Shown: piece after piece, positions 1 to 8,392 of the stretch
Position numbering within the stretch: the first letter of the stretch is position 1
Layout: the number at the start of each line of letters is the position of its first letter
IMG/VR virus record: IMGVR_UViG_3300043438_000648
Location: 1-39,258 of that record
Direction: 5' to 3' (one strand)
DNA: 39,258 nucleotides
Source of the DNA: a virus
Position numbers and translations under genes: made by a program
Notes under the pieces: generated by a model
The model's input: only the letters and a program-made list of their open reading frames with translations
What the model was told of the DNA's origin: nothing
Database searches by the model: none

Positions 1-127
1 GAAGCGCGTACTACTCTTCCGTAGATAGTTACTAATGAGTAAGAACAGCCGCTGGATCGAATACTCCGACTTCTCTGGCGGAGAGATGAGCGACATCAGC
101 GCAAGCCTCATCCCCGACAATGGTTTG
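1..127. repeat. Terminal direct repeat, left copy (circular overlap)
   Basis: Bases 1-127 are identical to 39132-39258. They cover the last codons of the head-tail adaptor gene and the first codons of the nozzle-like gene, which is contiguous coding sequence and not a packaging end. The simplest reading is that the contig is a closed circle with an assembler overlap of 127 bases; the non-redundant genome would be 39,131 bp. A true short terminal repeat inside coding sequence is possible but less likely. Confidence 0.95.
3..35 (+). CDS. Head-tail adaptor, C-terminal fragment (wrap-around copy)
   Basis: The frame starting at base 3 encodes the last ten residues and TAA stop of the protein encoded completely at 38450-39166. 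It is cut only by the arbitrary window start. The stop overlaps the next start as TAATG. Confidence 0.9.
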   Translation, partial: SAYYSSVDSY

Positions 128-2149
128 CTGTATGCAGAAAACGTCTTTACGGATAAGTCTGGACGCCTTACTAAAAGAAAGGCAATTAGATCTTATCTTC
201 AAGCCGCAAACGCTAACTATTACAATTCCCTCGGAACTTCTGACGATTCTGAAAGCGCGGCACTTCAGCGCGGTTACGCTTCGCGCGTATCGTCTAACAA
301 GATAATTCTTGATTCGTTTGAACTTGGTGAACCGGGCGGAAGTAGCCCACTGGAAACAGGAACGGCATCAACAAATAGTGATGTTGGATCTTATTCTTCT
401 GGTGTACCCGGCGATTCGTTTAACTCGTTTGGAATTGTTGGATTCCCAATTTCCGAAAGTGCTACTTCGCTAGGGACGACTTATAACGCGCTTCCTATTG
501 TTTGGGCTGGTGGCGCAAAGGCTGATGTTGGAAACTTTTCAACAACTTCTGGTGGAACCGTCACCGTTAAGGCTAACGAGTCTGTAATTGCGTTTTCCAC
601 ACTACCGTTCTATAACGCTTTTAAAGCAACAACAATGGCCGGACAATTTTTTTATGCGACGGTTGGTGCTGGAACTAATCAGAACGAATACGTTGGCAAA
701 ATCATATCTCAAGACGATGCGGCTGGTACGATTACCGTAACGCCTACCCCTAAAAACGCTTTTGTCGGAACGTATTATTCTCGTTCGACAACGTTTGGTA
801 TGGGCGGGGCAAACTTTGAAACTGGTGGCGGCGCTAGGCCGATGGGCGCTAACTCTGCAGTGATTCACCAGAACCGAACCGTTTGCGCCGTTCAGGGCAC
901 AAATAATTATGTTTCCCTATCAGCATTTACGCCGCCCTCGTTTGCAAAGGTTGACGCTAGGGCTAATACGATTATGTGGAGCGCGATTACTGGTGAGCCT
1001 GCAACGGCGGCAAACACCAAGTCTGATGGTCTTCTGGGCCTTCTCTATGCTGGGTGGCCTAAGGGTCAGTCGTTGACGCTTGACACTGCTGGGATCACGG
1101 GCCTCGTGAGCCTTGACGCAAACAATCTTATGGTTTTGTGCGTAGATAAGATTCTGATGCTTAGCGGTACCTTGGGAAGTATTGTTACAACGGGCGGGGT
1201 AACGGGCGAAAGTTCTATTAACATCCGTACCCTGTCTACCAATATTGGTTGCGCGTACCCAAAGACTATTCAGAAAACCCCTAAGGGCGTTATGTTTTCT
1301 GATCTAAACACCGTTTACATTACTGATGGCGCATCTTTTGTAAATCTAATGGAAAACAAAGTACAGTTTTCTTACGGTTATTTTTCGTCTTCTGTTGGTA
1401 TTTATGGAGCCGATTTCCCCTGCGGGTCGGCTGTTCTGTTTAACAACTATTATGTTTTGTTTACAAAATATGGCCTAGGTTGGATGTGCGACCTTTCTAA
1501 TGATTATTCTTGGACTAGAATAGTGGCCTCTGGATTTACTGGCCTAACGTGGGGTTCTGGTATAAATGACCCCAAGGGGAGCGGTCATGTATACGCACCA
1601 AAATTTCTTGTAGATCCAGCAAACCCCGGGGCTGCAAGTGGGTCAAAGATTTGTCGTCTAGAAACAATGACGCTAACAGATCCCTTTGAACAAATTCCAC
1701 CCTCGCCCAACCCAAGCGGTTATAACTTCTGGTGCGACCCAGACACATCCGCGCGCGTAAACGCAAGGCTAGTAACAAAGTCGTACACGTTTAACTCGTC
1801 GTCTTCTATGAAGCGGTTTCAGAAAATGGTATTTACTGGAGCATGCAACGCGCCCAATACTGTTGTTAGCATTAAAACTGGGCTTGACCCCGACTTGATT
1901 GTTACTCAGGGGTCGTTTTATCTTGGCGGGGTGTATTACAACGGTCAGCCATCTACGCTTAAGGAACTTAGGGGCACGGCTCCCCTCTCTACGCCGGGCT
2001 ATTTCCAGAGTAAGGCCACTAATGTTGGCTTGGCACTAGAGTTTACAACGGCGTTTTCCGGCAGTTATTTGGTAACGCAAGACGACTTTTGGATTGATAA
2101 ACTTTCGTTTAACTACACTGTTGCTAGGCAGGGCCGGGTTAAGCGCTAA
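35..2149 (+). CDS. Tail nozzle/hub-like protein
   Basis: 704 residues. The N-terminus (SGGEMSD at about 14-20, then an asparagine- and lysine-rich stretch with LTKRKA) follows the pattern of podovirus tail hub/nozzle proteins such as T7 gp12, which begin with a short 'SGGxS...RKG' type leader before a beta-rich, propeller-like body. The rest is rich in Gly, Ser, Thr and aromatics with no membrane segment, as expected of a virion beta protein. It starts at ATG 35 overlapping the adaptor stop (TAATG) and ends overlapping the next gene (TAATG), so it sits between the adaptor and the fibres, where a nozzle gene is expected. Assignment rests on position and N-terminal pattern; a different tail-tube protein is possible. 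Confidence 0.55.
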   Translation: MSKNSRWIEYSDFSGGEMSDISASLIPDNGLLYAENVFTDKSGRLTKRKAIRSYLQAANANYYNSLGTSDDSESAALQRGYASRVSSNKIILDSFELGEPGGSSPLETGTASTNSDVGSYSSGVPGDSFNSFGIVGFPISESATSLGTTYNALPIVWAGGAKADVGNFSTTSGGTVTVKANESVIAFSTLPFYNAFKATTMAGQFFYATVGAGTNQNEYVGKIISQDDAAGTITVTPTPKNAFVGTYYSRSTTFGMGGANFETGGGARPMGANSAVIHQNRTVCAVQGTNNYVSLSAFTPPSFAKVDARANTIMWSAITGEPATAANTKSDGLLGLLYAGWPKGQSLTLDTAGITGLVSLDANNLMVLCVDKILMLSGTLGSIVTTGGVTGESSINIRTLSTNIGCAYPKTIQKTPKGVMFSDLNTVYITDGASFVNLMENKVQFSYGYFSSSVGIYGADFPCGSAVLFNNYYVLFTKYGLGWMCDLSNDYSWTRIVASGFTGLTWGSGINDPKGSGHVYAPKFLVDPANPGAASGSKICRLETMTLTDPFEQIPPSPNPSGYNFWCDPDTSARVNARLVTKSYTFNSSSSMKRFQKMVFTGACNAPNTVVSIKTGLDPDLIVTQGSFYLGGVYYNGQPSTLKELRGTAPLSTPGYFQSKATNVGLALEFTTAFSGSYLVTQDDFWIDKLSFNYTVARQGRVKR

Positions 2150-3525
2150 TGGCCCTTGACGAAAGCAACATCGAAGCCACACGAATCGCGCTAAGCGGCG
2201 CTGGCCCAATCCCGAACGCCGTCCTCTACAACAATGCTAAAGACCTAGCCGCTGCTATGAAAGCGGCAGGTGTCACGTTTGGTGGAACATCCGACCCGCT
2301 CCCCATTGGCTCCGTCGTTGCTTACTCTGGCGCGACAATCCCCACGGGCTATCTAGACGCTGATGGTTCTAGCCAACTCCGAGCATCCTACCCTGATCTC
2401 TTTGCGGCTATTGGGACGACATACGGGCCGGGTGCGCTTCCGGGGACGACGTTCGCACTTCCAAACTTTGTCGGAACCTATACGAACTTCATCATTAAGG
2501 CGACGGCTGCGGCTGCTAGTACGACAGTGATTAGTGAGACGCTCATTGCGGTGCCTCTAGGCTCGCTCCAGTTGTATGCGGGTAGTGTGTATCCGACTGG
2601 CTGGCTACGCGCTGACGGGACTGCTATCAGCCGCACAACGTACGCAGGCTTGTTCGCGATTATCGGGACAACGTATGGTGCTGGCGATGGCAGCACCACA
2701 TTCAACCTGCCGAACCTCTCTTCTAGTGGTGTACCTAGTCCTGTTTATATCATCAAGGTTACGCTTAGTGGTAGTGTTGAGCCGTCTACTGTTGCTCATG
2801 CTTCGTCGCATATTCGTGCTGGCACGGATGTCATTGACGGGGATCGGGTGCAGATTGATTATGTGCCGTCTGCGTATACTCGGAATGCGGCTGCGCCCGG
2901 TGCTGGTGCGGTCACTGATCTTACTGCGCATCTTGCGGGGATTAACGCGCTTTCCGGTCAAGGTCACATTATTTGCTCATCTTTAAGTCGTCCCGCCTTC
3001 CCCGCTACGGGAACAATGATTTACGATACGGACATTGAAAGGCTGCTTCTCTACAGCGGAATATCATGGGTTATTATTCCTACTGCAAACGATGAGGCTT
3101 ACGGTCAATACTTATACGACGGTGCCGGTCTTGTTGCCGCAACAGGAAACACTAAAGTTCCTTTTAGCAATTTGCTTTTTTCAAAAAACCTAACGCTATC
3201 TTCCGGTTCTATGATTTTTGCTAAGCCCGGAATATACGAGTTTTCCGTAGGCCATCGCTTTGGTACTGGTGCTGACACTTGGACGGGTGTAAATCTTTTT
3301 AACGCCACTACTTCAACCGTACTTGCTAAAGCATATGGCACCGGACAAGTTGGCGGGGCCGATCCGGGGCCGGTAAGTTATCAGTTTTTAGGGCAAATAA
3401 CATCCACTACTCAATCTCATGATATTCGTATTTATCGTGATAGCGGCAGTTTGACGCTGCTAGACCCTGTTGATAATGCGGGTTATCAAATAACCTGTAC
3501 CGTTAAACGTTTAAGTAGTAGTTAG
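2149..3525 (+). CDS. Tail fibre protein with two tail-collar domains
   Basis: 458 residues. Two tandem phage tail-collar modules (PF07484 type) are visible at about residues 50-115 and 135-200: each has a P-hG-S-h-x-x-Y-x-G segment, a P-T-G-(Y/W)-L-x-A-D-G segment, an 'Y..LFA.IGTTYG.G' segment and a 'F.LPN' segment. A linker at about 280-310 carries the fibre motif 'RPA.P..G..IYDTD....Y.G..W'. The last 130 residues look like a C1q/TNF-type jelly roll (the PGIYEFSV strand motif). Likely a receptor-contacting fibre or tail tip. It overlaps the upstream stop by one base. A related jelly-roll motif recurs in the protein at 32495-33010. Confidence 0.75.
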   Translation: MALDESNIEATRIALSGAGPIPNAVLYNNAKDLAAAMKAAGVTFGGTSDPLPIGSVVAYSGATIPTGYLDADGSSQLRASYPDLFAAIGTTYGPGALPGTTFALPNFVGTYTNFIIKATAAAASTTVISETLIAVPLGSLQLYAGSVYPTGWLRADGTAISRTTYAGLFAIIGTTYGAGDGSTTFNLPNLSSSGVPSPVYIIKVTLSGSVEPSTVAHASSHIRAGTDVIDGDRVQIDYVPSAYTRNAAAPGAGAVTDLTAHLAGINALSGQGHIICSSLSRPAFPATGTMIYDTDIERLLLYSGISWVIIPTANDEAYGQYLYDGAGLVAATGNTKVPFSNLLFSKNLTLSSGSMIFAKPGIYEFSVGHRFGTGADTWTGVNLFNATTSTVLAKAYGTGQVGGADPGPVSYQFLGQITSTTQSHDIRIYRDSGSLTLLDPVDNAGYQITCTVKRLSSS

Positions 3526-3533
3526 GGGATGGT

Positions 3534-4244
3534 ATGACTATTTTTGGTAGTGGACATCAAGTAGTAACCAGCACCACACGACCCGCAAGCCCTATCGTCG
3601 GACAGATTATCTACGAAACAGACACGTTTAGTCACCGCTGGTGGAATGGCACTGCATGGGAAGGCGTCACGCCAATCGGGTCGATACAGTCCTTCGCAGG
3701 GTCAACCGCTCCCAGTGGGTGGCTTATCTGTGATGGGCAAACACTAAACAGCGTAGCCAATACGCAATACGCGGCGCTCTACTCCGCTATCACTACGACG
3801 TATGGAGGAACAAGCGCATCCTCGTTCAAGATTCCTGATCTAAAGGGTCGCGCACCAGTCGGTAAGGGCGCGAACGTCGCGGTAGACGCCTTAAATAAGA
3901 GTGATCTCCTTGCCGACGCTTCGCGTAATCCAAACCATTCACACACAATTACGCATACGCACAATATGGGTAACCATACGCATGGCGAAGGTAGCCAGTT
4001 TGCCCGTTGGGTTGCTGGTGGTAATATTTACTACGCAAATGTTATTGGCGGCGGGGCTTGGGGAACTACTGTTTACGGTGGTGTGCAGACAATTGGCGGA
4101 AATGCGGGAACGCTTAGTGGTGGGCTGAGCGTTGGTGGCAGCACTGGCGGCCCAAGCACAAACACTACTGACGGCAGCAATACCGCTAACAGTGGTACTG
4201 CGGCACAACCATTTCTTGTCACTAACTACATCATTAAGATTTAG
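3534..4244 (+). CDS. Tail fibre/tail-collar protein with His-rich tip
   Basis: 236 residues. The N-terminus has the fibre motif 'TRPASP..GQIIYETD....WWNGTAW'. One tail-collar domain follows (about residues 48-105: PIGSIQSFAG, PSGWLICDGQ, LYSAITTTYGG, FKIPDLKGRAPVG). The C-terminal half is Gly/Ser/Thr/Asn-rich with His pairs (HSHTITHTHNMGNHTH), the arrangement found in T4 gp12-like short tail fibres and microcystin-dependent-protein-like collar proteins, where paired His residues bind metal. It ends in the typical 'QPFLVTNYIIKI'. A clear AGGGG site precedes ATG 3534. Confidence 0.8.
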   Translation: MTIFGSGHQVVTSTTRPASPIVGQIIYETDTFSHRWWNGTAWEGVTPIGSIQSFAGSTAPSGWLICDGQTLNSVANTQYAALYSAITTTYGGTSASSFKIPDLKGRAPVGKGANVAVDALNKSDLLADASRNPNHSHTITHTHNMGNHTHGEGSQFARWVAGGNIYYANVIGGGAWGTTVYGGVQTIGGNAGTLSGGLSVGGSTGGPSTNTTDGSNTANSGTAAQPFLVTNYIIKI

Positions 4245-4252
4245 GACAAATA

Positions 4253-4432
4253 ATGACTAACTTTCCAATTGAGAATCAAGAAACATTTGATCATGGTTCG
4301 TACCAAGCAGAACGCGCGGTTGCGTATCCGCCTATTGGGGATCAGTTGGATGATTTGTATCATGCGGGCGTGTTTTCTGCGGATATGAGTGCGCTTATCA
4401 AAGCCGTTAAAGACAAGTTTCCAAAGGAGTAG
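4253..4432 (+). CDS. Small fibre-associated protein, paralogue of 5104-5418
   Basis: 59 residues, ATG 4253 to TAG 4430-4432. The C-terminal 35 residues match the C-terminus of the protein at 5104-5418 (YPPIGDQLD, HAGVF, AVK..FPK). This motif is seen in many small phage proteins next to fibre genes, often annotated as fibre assembly or tail chaperone; direct functional proof in this family is not known to me. Each copy directly follows a fibre gene, which suggests one partner per fibre. Confidence 0.7.
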   Translation: MTNFPIENQETFDHGSYQAERAVAYPPIGDQLDDLYHAGVFSADMSALIKAVKDKFPKE

Positions 4433-4435
4433 CGG

Positions 4436-5107
4436 ATGTCTCCAGCATTTACCGGCCTAGGCGCAACAGTGGGAACCTCTGCGGAGCGTGTTGCTCTTGT
4501 TTCGCCACAGATGGGTCAACTCTTTTTTGAGACTGATACTACGTTGTTTAAGGCGTGGAATGGTTCTTCTTGGATCACTACGCTGATTGGGCTAACGGCT
4601 GGTGGTGGGCTTTCCGGAACATACCCGAATCCTACTGTTGCGGCTGTTCCGGCGAGTGCGCTCCCGGCCGGTTCTATTGTGCAAGCGCAACGGTACGAGT
4701 GGGGAAACGTGACGACAATGAGCGGCGCAACGTGGACGACTTGTAATGGGTCGTCGTATACGTTTACGCCGTTATACGCAACGTCAAAATTGTTTGTGTT
4801 TTCAGATATTTCTGTTCATGCTTACTATCCGGGTGGCGCGTATGCGGGAATGTCAACGCGACTTTTGTGGCGCGGCGCGGTAATCAGTACCCAAAGCGCG
4901 GCGGCAGGCCATGAGCATTACATGCACACTGGTGGCGGAAACCCGGATCTTTATCTTCGTTCGGCAAAGAACGCAACGGCGACTGCTGGCGCTGGCGCTG
5001 GTGTTTTTACCACCCAAATTATGGGTTACGCTTCGACTTCAACGATTGAGGTAAATCAAGCCAATCAGTGGGGAAGCGGGTACACAATTTTTGAGGTGAA
5101 ACAATGA
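4436..5107 (+). CDS. Putative tail fibre protein
   Basis: 223 residues. The N-terminal part shares the short fibre module 'P.MGQLFFETD....KAWNGSSW' with its two neighbours, followed by a 'GLTAGGGLSGTYPNPTVA' phage fibre linker (about residues 52-70). The C-terminal 140 residues are beta-rich with no recognised domain and differ from the neighbouring fibres, so this may be an alternative receptor-binding tip. An AAAGGAG site lies just before ATG 4436. The stop overlaps the next start (ATGA). Confidence 0.65.
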   Translation: MSPAFTGLGATVGTSAERVALVSPQMGQLFFETDTTLFKAWNGSSWITTLIGLTAGGGLSGTYPNPTVAAVPASALPAGSIVQAQRYEWGNVTTMSGATWTTCNGSSYTFTPLYATSKLFVFSDISVHAYYPGGAYAGMSTRLLWRGAVISTQSAAAGHEHYMHTGGGNPDLYLRSAKNATATAGAGAGVFTTQIMGYASTSTIEVNQANQWGSGYTIFEVKQ

Positions 5108-5418
5108 TTACTAGAGAGATTACTTATGTTGACGCTCTACTTAGTCTTGCCCCCGGCGCTTGCTGGTCTAGCGACGGAACTCTAGAAGGCTTAGATTGGA
5201 TTGACAAAAATATTGAGCGTCCTACCAACGAGGCAATTGAGGTTGAAGTTTTTCGCCTAGCAAAAGAACAAGAGGCGAATGTGTACCGAGTTGATCGTGC
5301 TAGCAAGTATCCGCCTATCGGCGATCAGTTGGATGCGCTCTTTCATGCTGGCGTTTTTCCACCAGAAATGGAATCTCAAATCCGTGCTGTTAAGGAACAG
5401 TTTCCAAAACCAGAGTAG
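5104..5418 (+). CDS. Small fibre-associated protein (assembly-type)
   Basis: 104 residues. The N-terminal 60 residues are acidic and unique. The C-terminal part repeats the 'YPPIGDQLDALFHAGVF...IRAVKEQFPK' module of the 4253-4432 protein. It overlaps the fibre gene in front by 4 bp, consistent with translational coupling to it. A role as chaperone or cap for that fibre is inferred from context. Confidence 0.65.
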   Translation: MITREITYVDALLSLAPGACWSSDGTLEGLDWIDKNIERPTNEAIEVEVFRLAKEQEANVYRVDRASKYPPIGDQLDALFHAGVFPPEMESQIRAVKEQFPKPE

Positions 5419-5437
5419 TGTCTGCTACTCTATAACT

Positions 5438-5809
5438 ATGGATTTGTACAACGCGCAGCGCACTAACTTCAAGCCGGGCATGCCTCGTCTTGCCGGTAAG
5501 CCGGGTCAGCAGCGTCAGGTGACGCCGCGTAGTGCGAATCGTGGTCAGGCTTCTCCGAAGCCGCCGCCTGCGGCTGGTATGTTGCCGCCTGCTAGTCGTC
5601 CGATGCCGACTGGTGCTAAGAAGCCCGGGCCTACTGGTGGTATGCCTCCTCGTCCGATGCCGCCGATGCCGGGTGGCGCTAAGAAGCCGATGCCGGATCG
5701 TCCGGGTGGTGTTGATGCTCGTCCGATGCCGATGCGTCCGGGTGGCAAGAAGCCGGGTGGCGATATGAGCATTATGAAGAAGATGGCGGCCTTTAAGCCG
5801 GGAATGTAG
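5438..5809 (+). CDS. Pro/Met/Gly/Lys-rich low-complexity protein
   Basis: 123 residues from ATG 5438. An upstream in-frame extension exists but overlaps the previous gene heavily, so the ATG after its stop is preferred. Composition is dominated by Pro, Gly, Met, Lys and Arg in repeated blocks such as RPMP, GGAKKP and PGGKKPGG. No known domain is seen. Strongly basic and probably disordered; first of three basic low-complexity proteins lying between the fibres and the giant virion protein. Confidence 0.65.
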   Translation: MDLYNAQRTNFKPGMPRLAGKPGQQRQVTPRSANRGQASPKPPPAAGMLPPASRPMPTGAKKPGPTGGMPPRPMPPMPGGAKKPMPDRPGGVDARPMPMRPGGKKPGGDMSIMKKMAAFKPGM

Positions 5810-5817
5810 GAGTAGTT

Positions 5818-6102
5818 ATGCCGCAGTTTGATCTTAAGGGCAAGGGCGACTTTACTGGTTTGGCGTCTAAGACTTCTGGCGAGTATGCCGCGAAGAATCA
5901 GGGGCGTTCTCCGGGTGAGAAGAATCCTGTGCGTGGTGCGGTTTCGAAGCCTGATTCGTCTGAGACTAAGAAGCCTGTTCCTGCTCCTAATACGCTGAAT
6001 TATTTTATGCGTAAGACGGAGAAGGATGGTAAGGGTAATGCGAAGAATCGCGCGTATACGATGTGGAAGCGGTATAAGCAGTCTCAGCGTCGCGGGGCGT
6101 AA
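5818..6102 (+). CDS. Small basic protein of unknown function
   Basis: 94 residues, Lys/Arg-rich, with a C-terminal block 'YFMRKTEKDGKGNAKNRAYTMWKRYK' type that could form a basic helix. GTAGGAGTAGTT before ATG 5818 supplies a good ribosome site. It overlaps the next gene by one base (TAATG). A nucleic-acid-binding or internal virion role is possible from charge alone. Confidence 0.6.
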   Translation: MPQFDLKGKGDFTGLASKTSGEYAAKNQGRSPGEKNPVRGAVSKPDSSETKKPVPAPNTLNYFMRKTEKDGKGNAKNRAYTMWKRYKQSQRRGA

Positions 6103-7343
6103 TGGCTCGTAAGCCTCCTGCTCCGGGCAAGCCTCCTGTTAGGCCCGCTGCCCCGCCTCCCCCTAAGCCGCCTGCTCCGGGCAAGCCCCCTGCTCCGGGC
6201 AAGCCCCCTGCTCCGGGCAAGCCGCCTACGCCTCCGGCTGGTAAGCCTAGGTCGCCCGCTGGTAAGCCGCCTACGCCGCCTGCTGGTAAGCCCACGCCCG
6301 GGCCTGTCGTTCGCGGGCCGGGTGGTGCTCCCAAGACGAAGCCGCCTAAGCCGTCGGGTAATCCCGGGCCGGGCCAGAGTTGGGTTTATAATGCGCAGAC
6401 TAATTCTTGGCAGAAGAAGCGCAACTCCATTGCTACGCCTAATAAGCCCACGACTAGCACCGTTACGTCGCAGCCCGATGGAAGCACAACTGTTGAGGAT
6501 ACTCCGGTTGGGTCGGACGCGGATGGGGCTGGCGCTGGCGCTCCTGCTCCCGCTGCTCCTCCTGAGAAGACTCCTGAGCAGATTGCTGAAGAGGTTAGGA
6601 AGGCTGCGGAGTCTCGTGTTGCTGATCTTGATCCTACGCTTCGTGGTGAGTACACGGGTAAAACGCTTGGGCTTGGTGGTCTTGGTTTTGGTCTTAGTAA
6701 GGCTGATGGTACGCGAGCGACGTACGATGAGATCTTTGGTTCTGCTGCTCCGGGTGCTGCTCCTCAGGCGGGGGCTTTTCAGGTTCGTGATGCTCAGGGG
6801 CGACTTGTAAATCGGGATCTTCTTGGTACGGATGTGTTTGGTGCTGGTGGGACTGGTACGGATTTGTCTGGTACAAAGTTGGGTCAGACAATTCTTGGTG
6901 CTCGTCGGACGGCGGCTAGTGAGGCTGAGGCGCGTTCTCGTAGTGGCACGGGTTCTGGTGGGTTGCGGACTGCGGCTGGCGAGCAGCAGGTTCAGCGTGA
7001 GGGTGCAGAGATTACTGGGCTGCTTGGGGAGTTGACTAACTTGACTACTGACATTGGTGGTCGGCGGTCTCGGGCGTTTTCTGAGGCGCAGGAGGAGGCT
7101 AGTTCGGGGGATATTGGACGGTTTAATCCTGAGGTTACTCCTCCTCGTGCTGGCGCTACTACTCCGCCCCCTGCGAAGCCCACGCCTAGGCCGATTAAGC
7201 CTAAGCCGATTAAGCCTAGTGTTCCTAAGGCTCCGGGCGGTGCTGGTAAGACGAAGCCGCCCAAGCCTGCTGGTAATCCGGGGCCGGGCCGCAAGTGGGT
7301 CTATAATGCAAAGAGTAATTCTTGGCAGGCGGCGCGCAGATGA
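6102..7343 (+). CDS. Proline-rich repeat protein with a duplicated terminal module
   Basis: 413 residues. Residues 1-65 are a Pro/Lys/Gly repeat tract (PAPGKP units, including three tandem 18-bp DNA repeats near 6171-6224). A module 'KTKPPKP.GNPGPG..WVYNA..NSWQ' occurs at about residues 77-105 and again at the extreme C-terminus. The central part (about 150-330) is Gly/Ala/Glu-rich with helical stretches. No enzyme motif is seen. Position suggests a virion or internal protein; the two modules may be docking sites for the same partner. The shared 'WVYN...NSW' segment resembles short repeats of surface-binding proteins, but this is only an impression. Confidence 0.65.
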   Translation: MARKPPAPGKPPVRPAAPPPPKPPAPGKPPAPGKPPAPGKPPTPPAGKPRSPAGKPPTPPAGKPTPGPVVRGPGGAPKTKPPKPSGNPGPGQSWVYNAQTNSWQKKRNSIATPNKPTTSTVTSQPDGSTTVEDTPVGSDADGAGAGAPAPAAPPEKTPEQIAEEVRKAAESRVADLDPTLRGEYTGKTLGLGGLGFGLSKADGTRATYDEIFGSAAPGAAPQAGAFQVRDAQGRLVNRDLLGTDVFGAGGTGTDLSGTKLGQTILGARRTAASEAEARSRSGTGSGGLRTAAGEQQVQREGAEITGLLGELTNLTTDIGGRRSRAFSEAQEEASSGDIGRFNPEVTPPRAGATTPPPAKPTPRPIKPKPIKPSVPKAPGGAGKTKPPKPAGNPGPGRKWVYNAKSNSWQAARR

Positions 7344-7374
7344 TTAAAGATATCAAGAAGAGGGCGAGTAAGTA

Positions 7375-8388
7375 ATGGCAAAGCCAAAGAAAGTCACTCC
7401 CGGCCCGTACAGTACTCCGTTTAAGACTCGGAGGGAGCGCGAGCGTGAGGCGCAGCGGACTGCTACTGATGCTGTTGAGAGTGTTCAGGTTATTGAGGAT
7501 CGTCGTCGGCGAGAGGCGGCGGCGGCGGCTGGTATTACTAAGTCTTTTGGGGATATTCTTCGTGAGCAGGCTAATGCTCAGGCTAGTCGCCTTGCTGCTA
7601 TTCAGGGTGCTGCTGGTCAGAATGTTGGTGCTGGTGCGCTTGCTGGTTCGATTGCTGGGGAGGTGCAGGCTGCTGAGGCCGCTCCGCGCCTGTCTGCTGG
7701 GCGTGGTGTTGAGTTGGCGGCTGATGTTGAGGGTCGTGCCACTACTGCGCGTAAGGAGAGGGCACAGGATTTTCGTAAGTACTTGACGCAGTCTCGTGCT
7801 GACATTGAGGCGGGTGAGCGGGAGAAGCAGGCTGCGCAGATTGAGGGTGCTGCTACTGCTAAGGCTTATGATTTGAAGGAGAAAGATTATCAGCGTGGCA
7901 TTTACGAGTCTGATCGTAATTACAATCTTTCTTTGGCTAAGTACGAGTCGGAGTTGGCTAAGGCTGACACGGGCCAGATTGATGATTTGATTCCGACGTT
8001 TTCCACCATGGCTAAGGAACTTTCTTCTAAGAAGGGCACTGGTGGTTACGAGGGGGAGATTACTTATACCGATTCGCGTGACGGCAAGCAGAAAAAGATT
8101 GACGTGTCGGGTGTTGCGTTTGATCCTGCTAACAAGTCGCAGGCTCAGCGTGACGCGTTTTGGAAGAAGTATGTTGAGAAGAAGACGGGGGCTAAGATTT
8201 CTGGCATTCCTGTGCGGACTGTTGAGCGTGGTACTACGAAGCGCGCGCCTTCCGAGATCGCGGAGATGATGTTTGATTCGGCGGGAACGCTTGGTTCGTT
8301 TAGCCAGCAAGAAATCTATAATGCGATTATGCGCACTCCGTTTGGCATGATGAACGCGGCTGCTGTGCGAGAGGCGTATCAGGGGTAA
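7375..8388 (+). CDS. Coiled-coil protein, candidate internal virion/ejection protein
   Basis: 337 residues. Residues 20-190 are dominated by Arg, Glu, Ala and Gln in helical periodicity, with an Ala/Gly-rich stretch at about 80-105, followed by a more globular C-terminal region. No catalytic motif. It lies immediately upstream of the giant protein, the place where T7-like phages encode internal virion proteins gp14/gp15; homology to these is not visible, so the role is inferred from order and composition. AAGAGGG precedes ATG 7375. Confidence 0.6.
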   Translation: MAKPKKVTPGPYSTPFKTRREREREAQRTATDAVESVQVIEDRRRREAAAAAGITKSFGDILREQANAQASRLAAIQGAAGQNVGAGALAGSIAGEVQAAEAAPRLSAGRGVELAADVEGRATTARKERAQDFRKYLTQSRADIEAGEREKQAAQIEGAATAKAYDLKEKDYQRGIYESDRNYNLSLAKYESELAKADTGQIDDLIPTFSTMAKELSSKKGTGGYEGEITYTDSRDGKQKKIDVSGVAFDPANKSQAQRDAFWKKYVEKKTGAKISGIPVRTVERGTTKRAPSEIAEMMFDSAGTLGSFSQQEIYNAIMRTPFGMMNAAAVREAYQG

Positions 8389-8392
8389 TACG

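Noticed and set aside
7340-7375. 11-codon micro-ORF bridging two late genes by ATGA and TAATG
   Set aside because: Too short to judge; more likely the linker carrying the ribosome site of the next gene.
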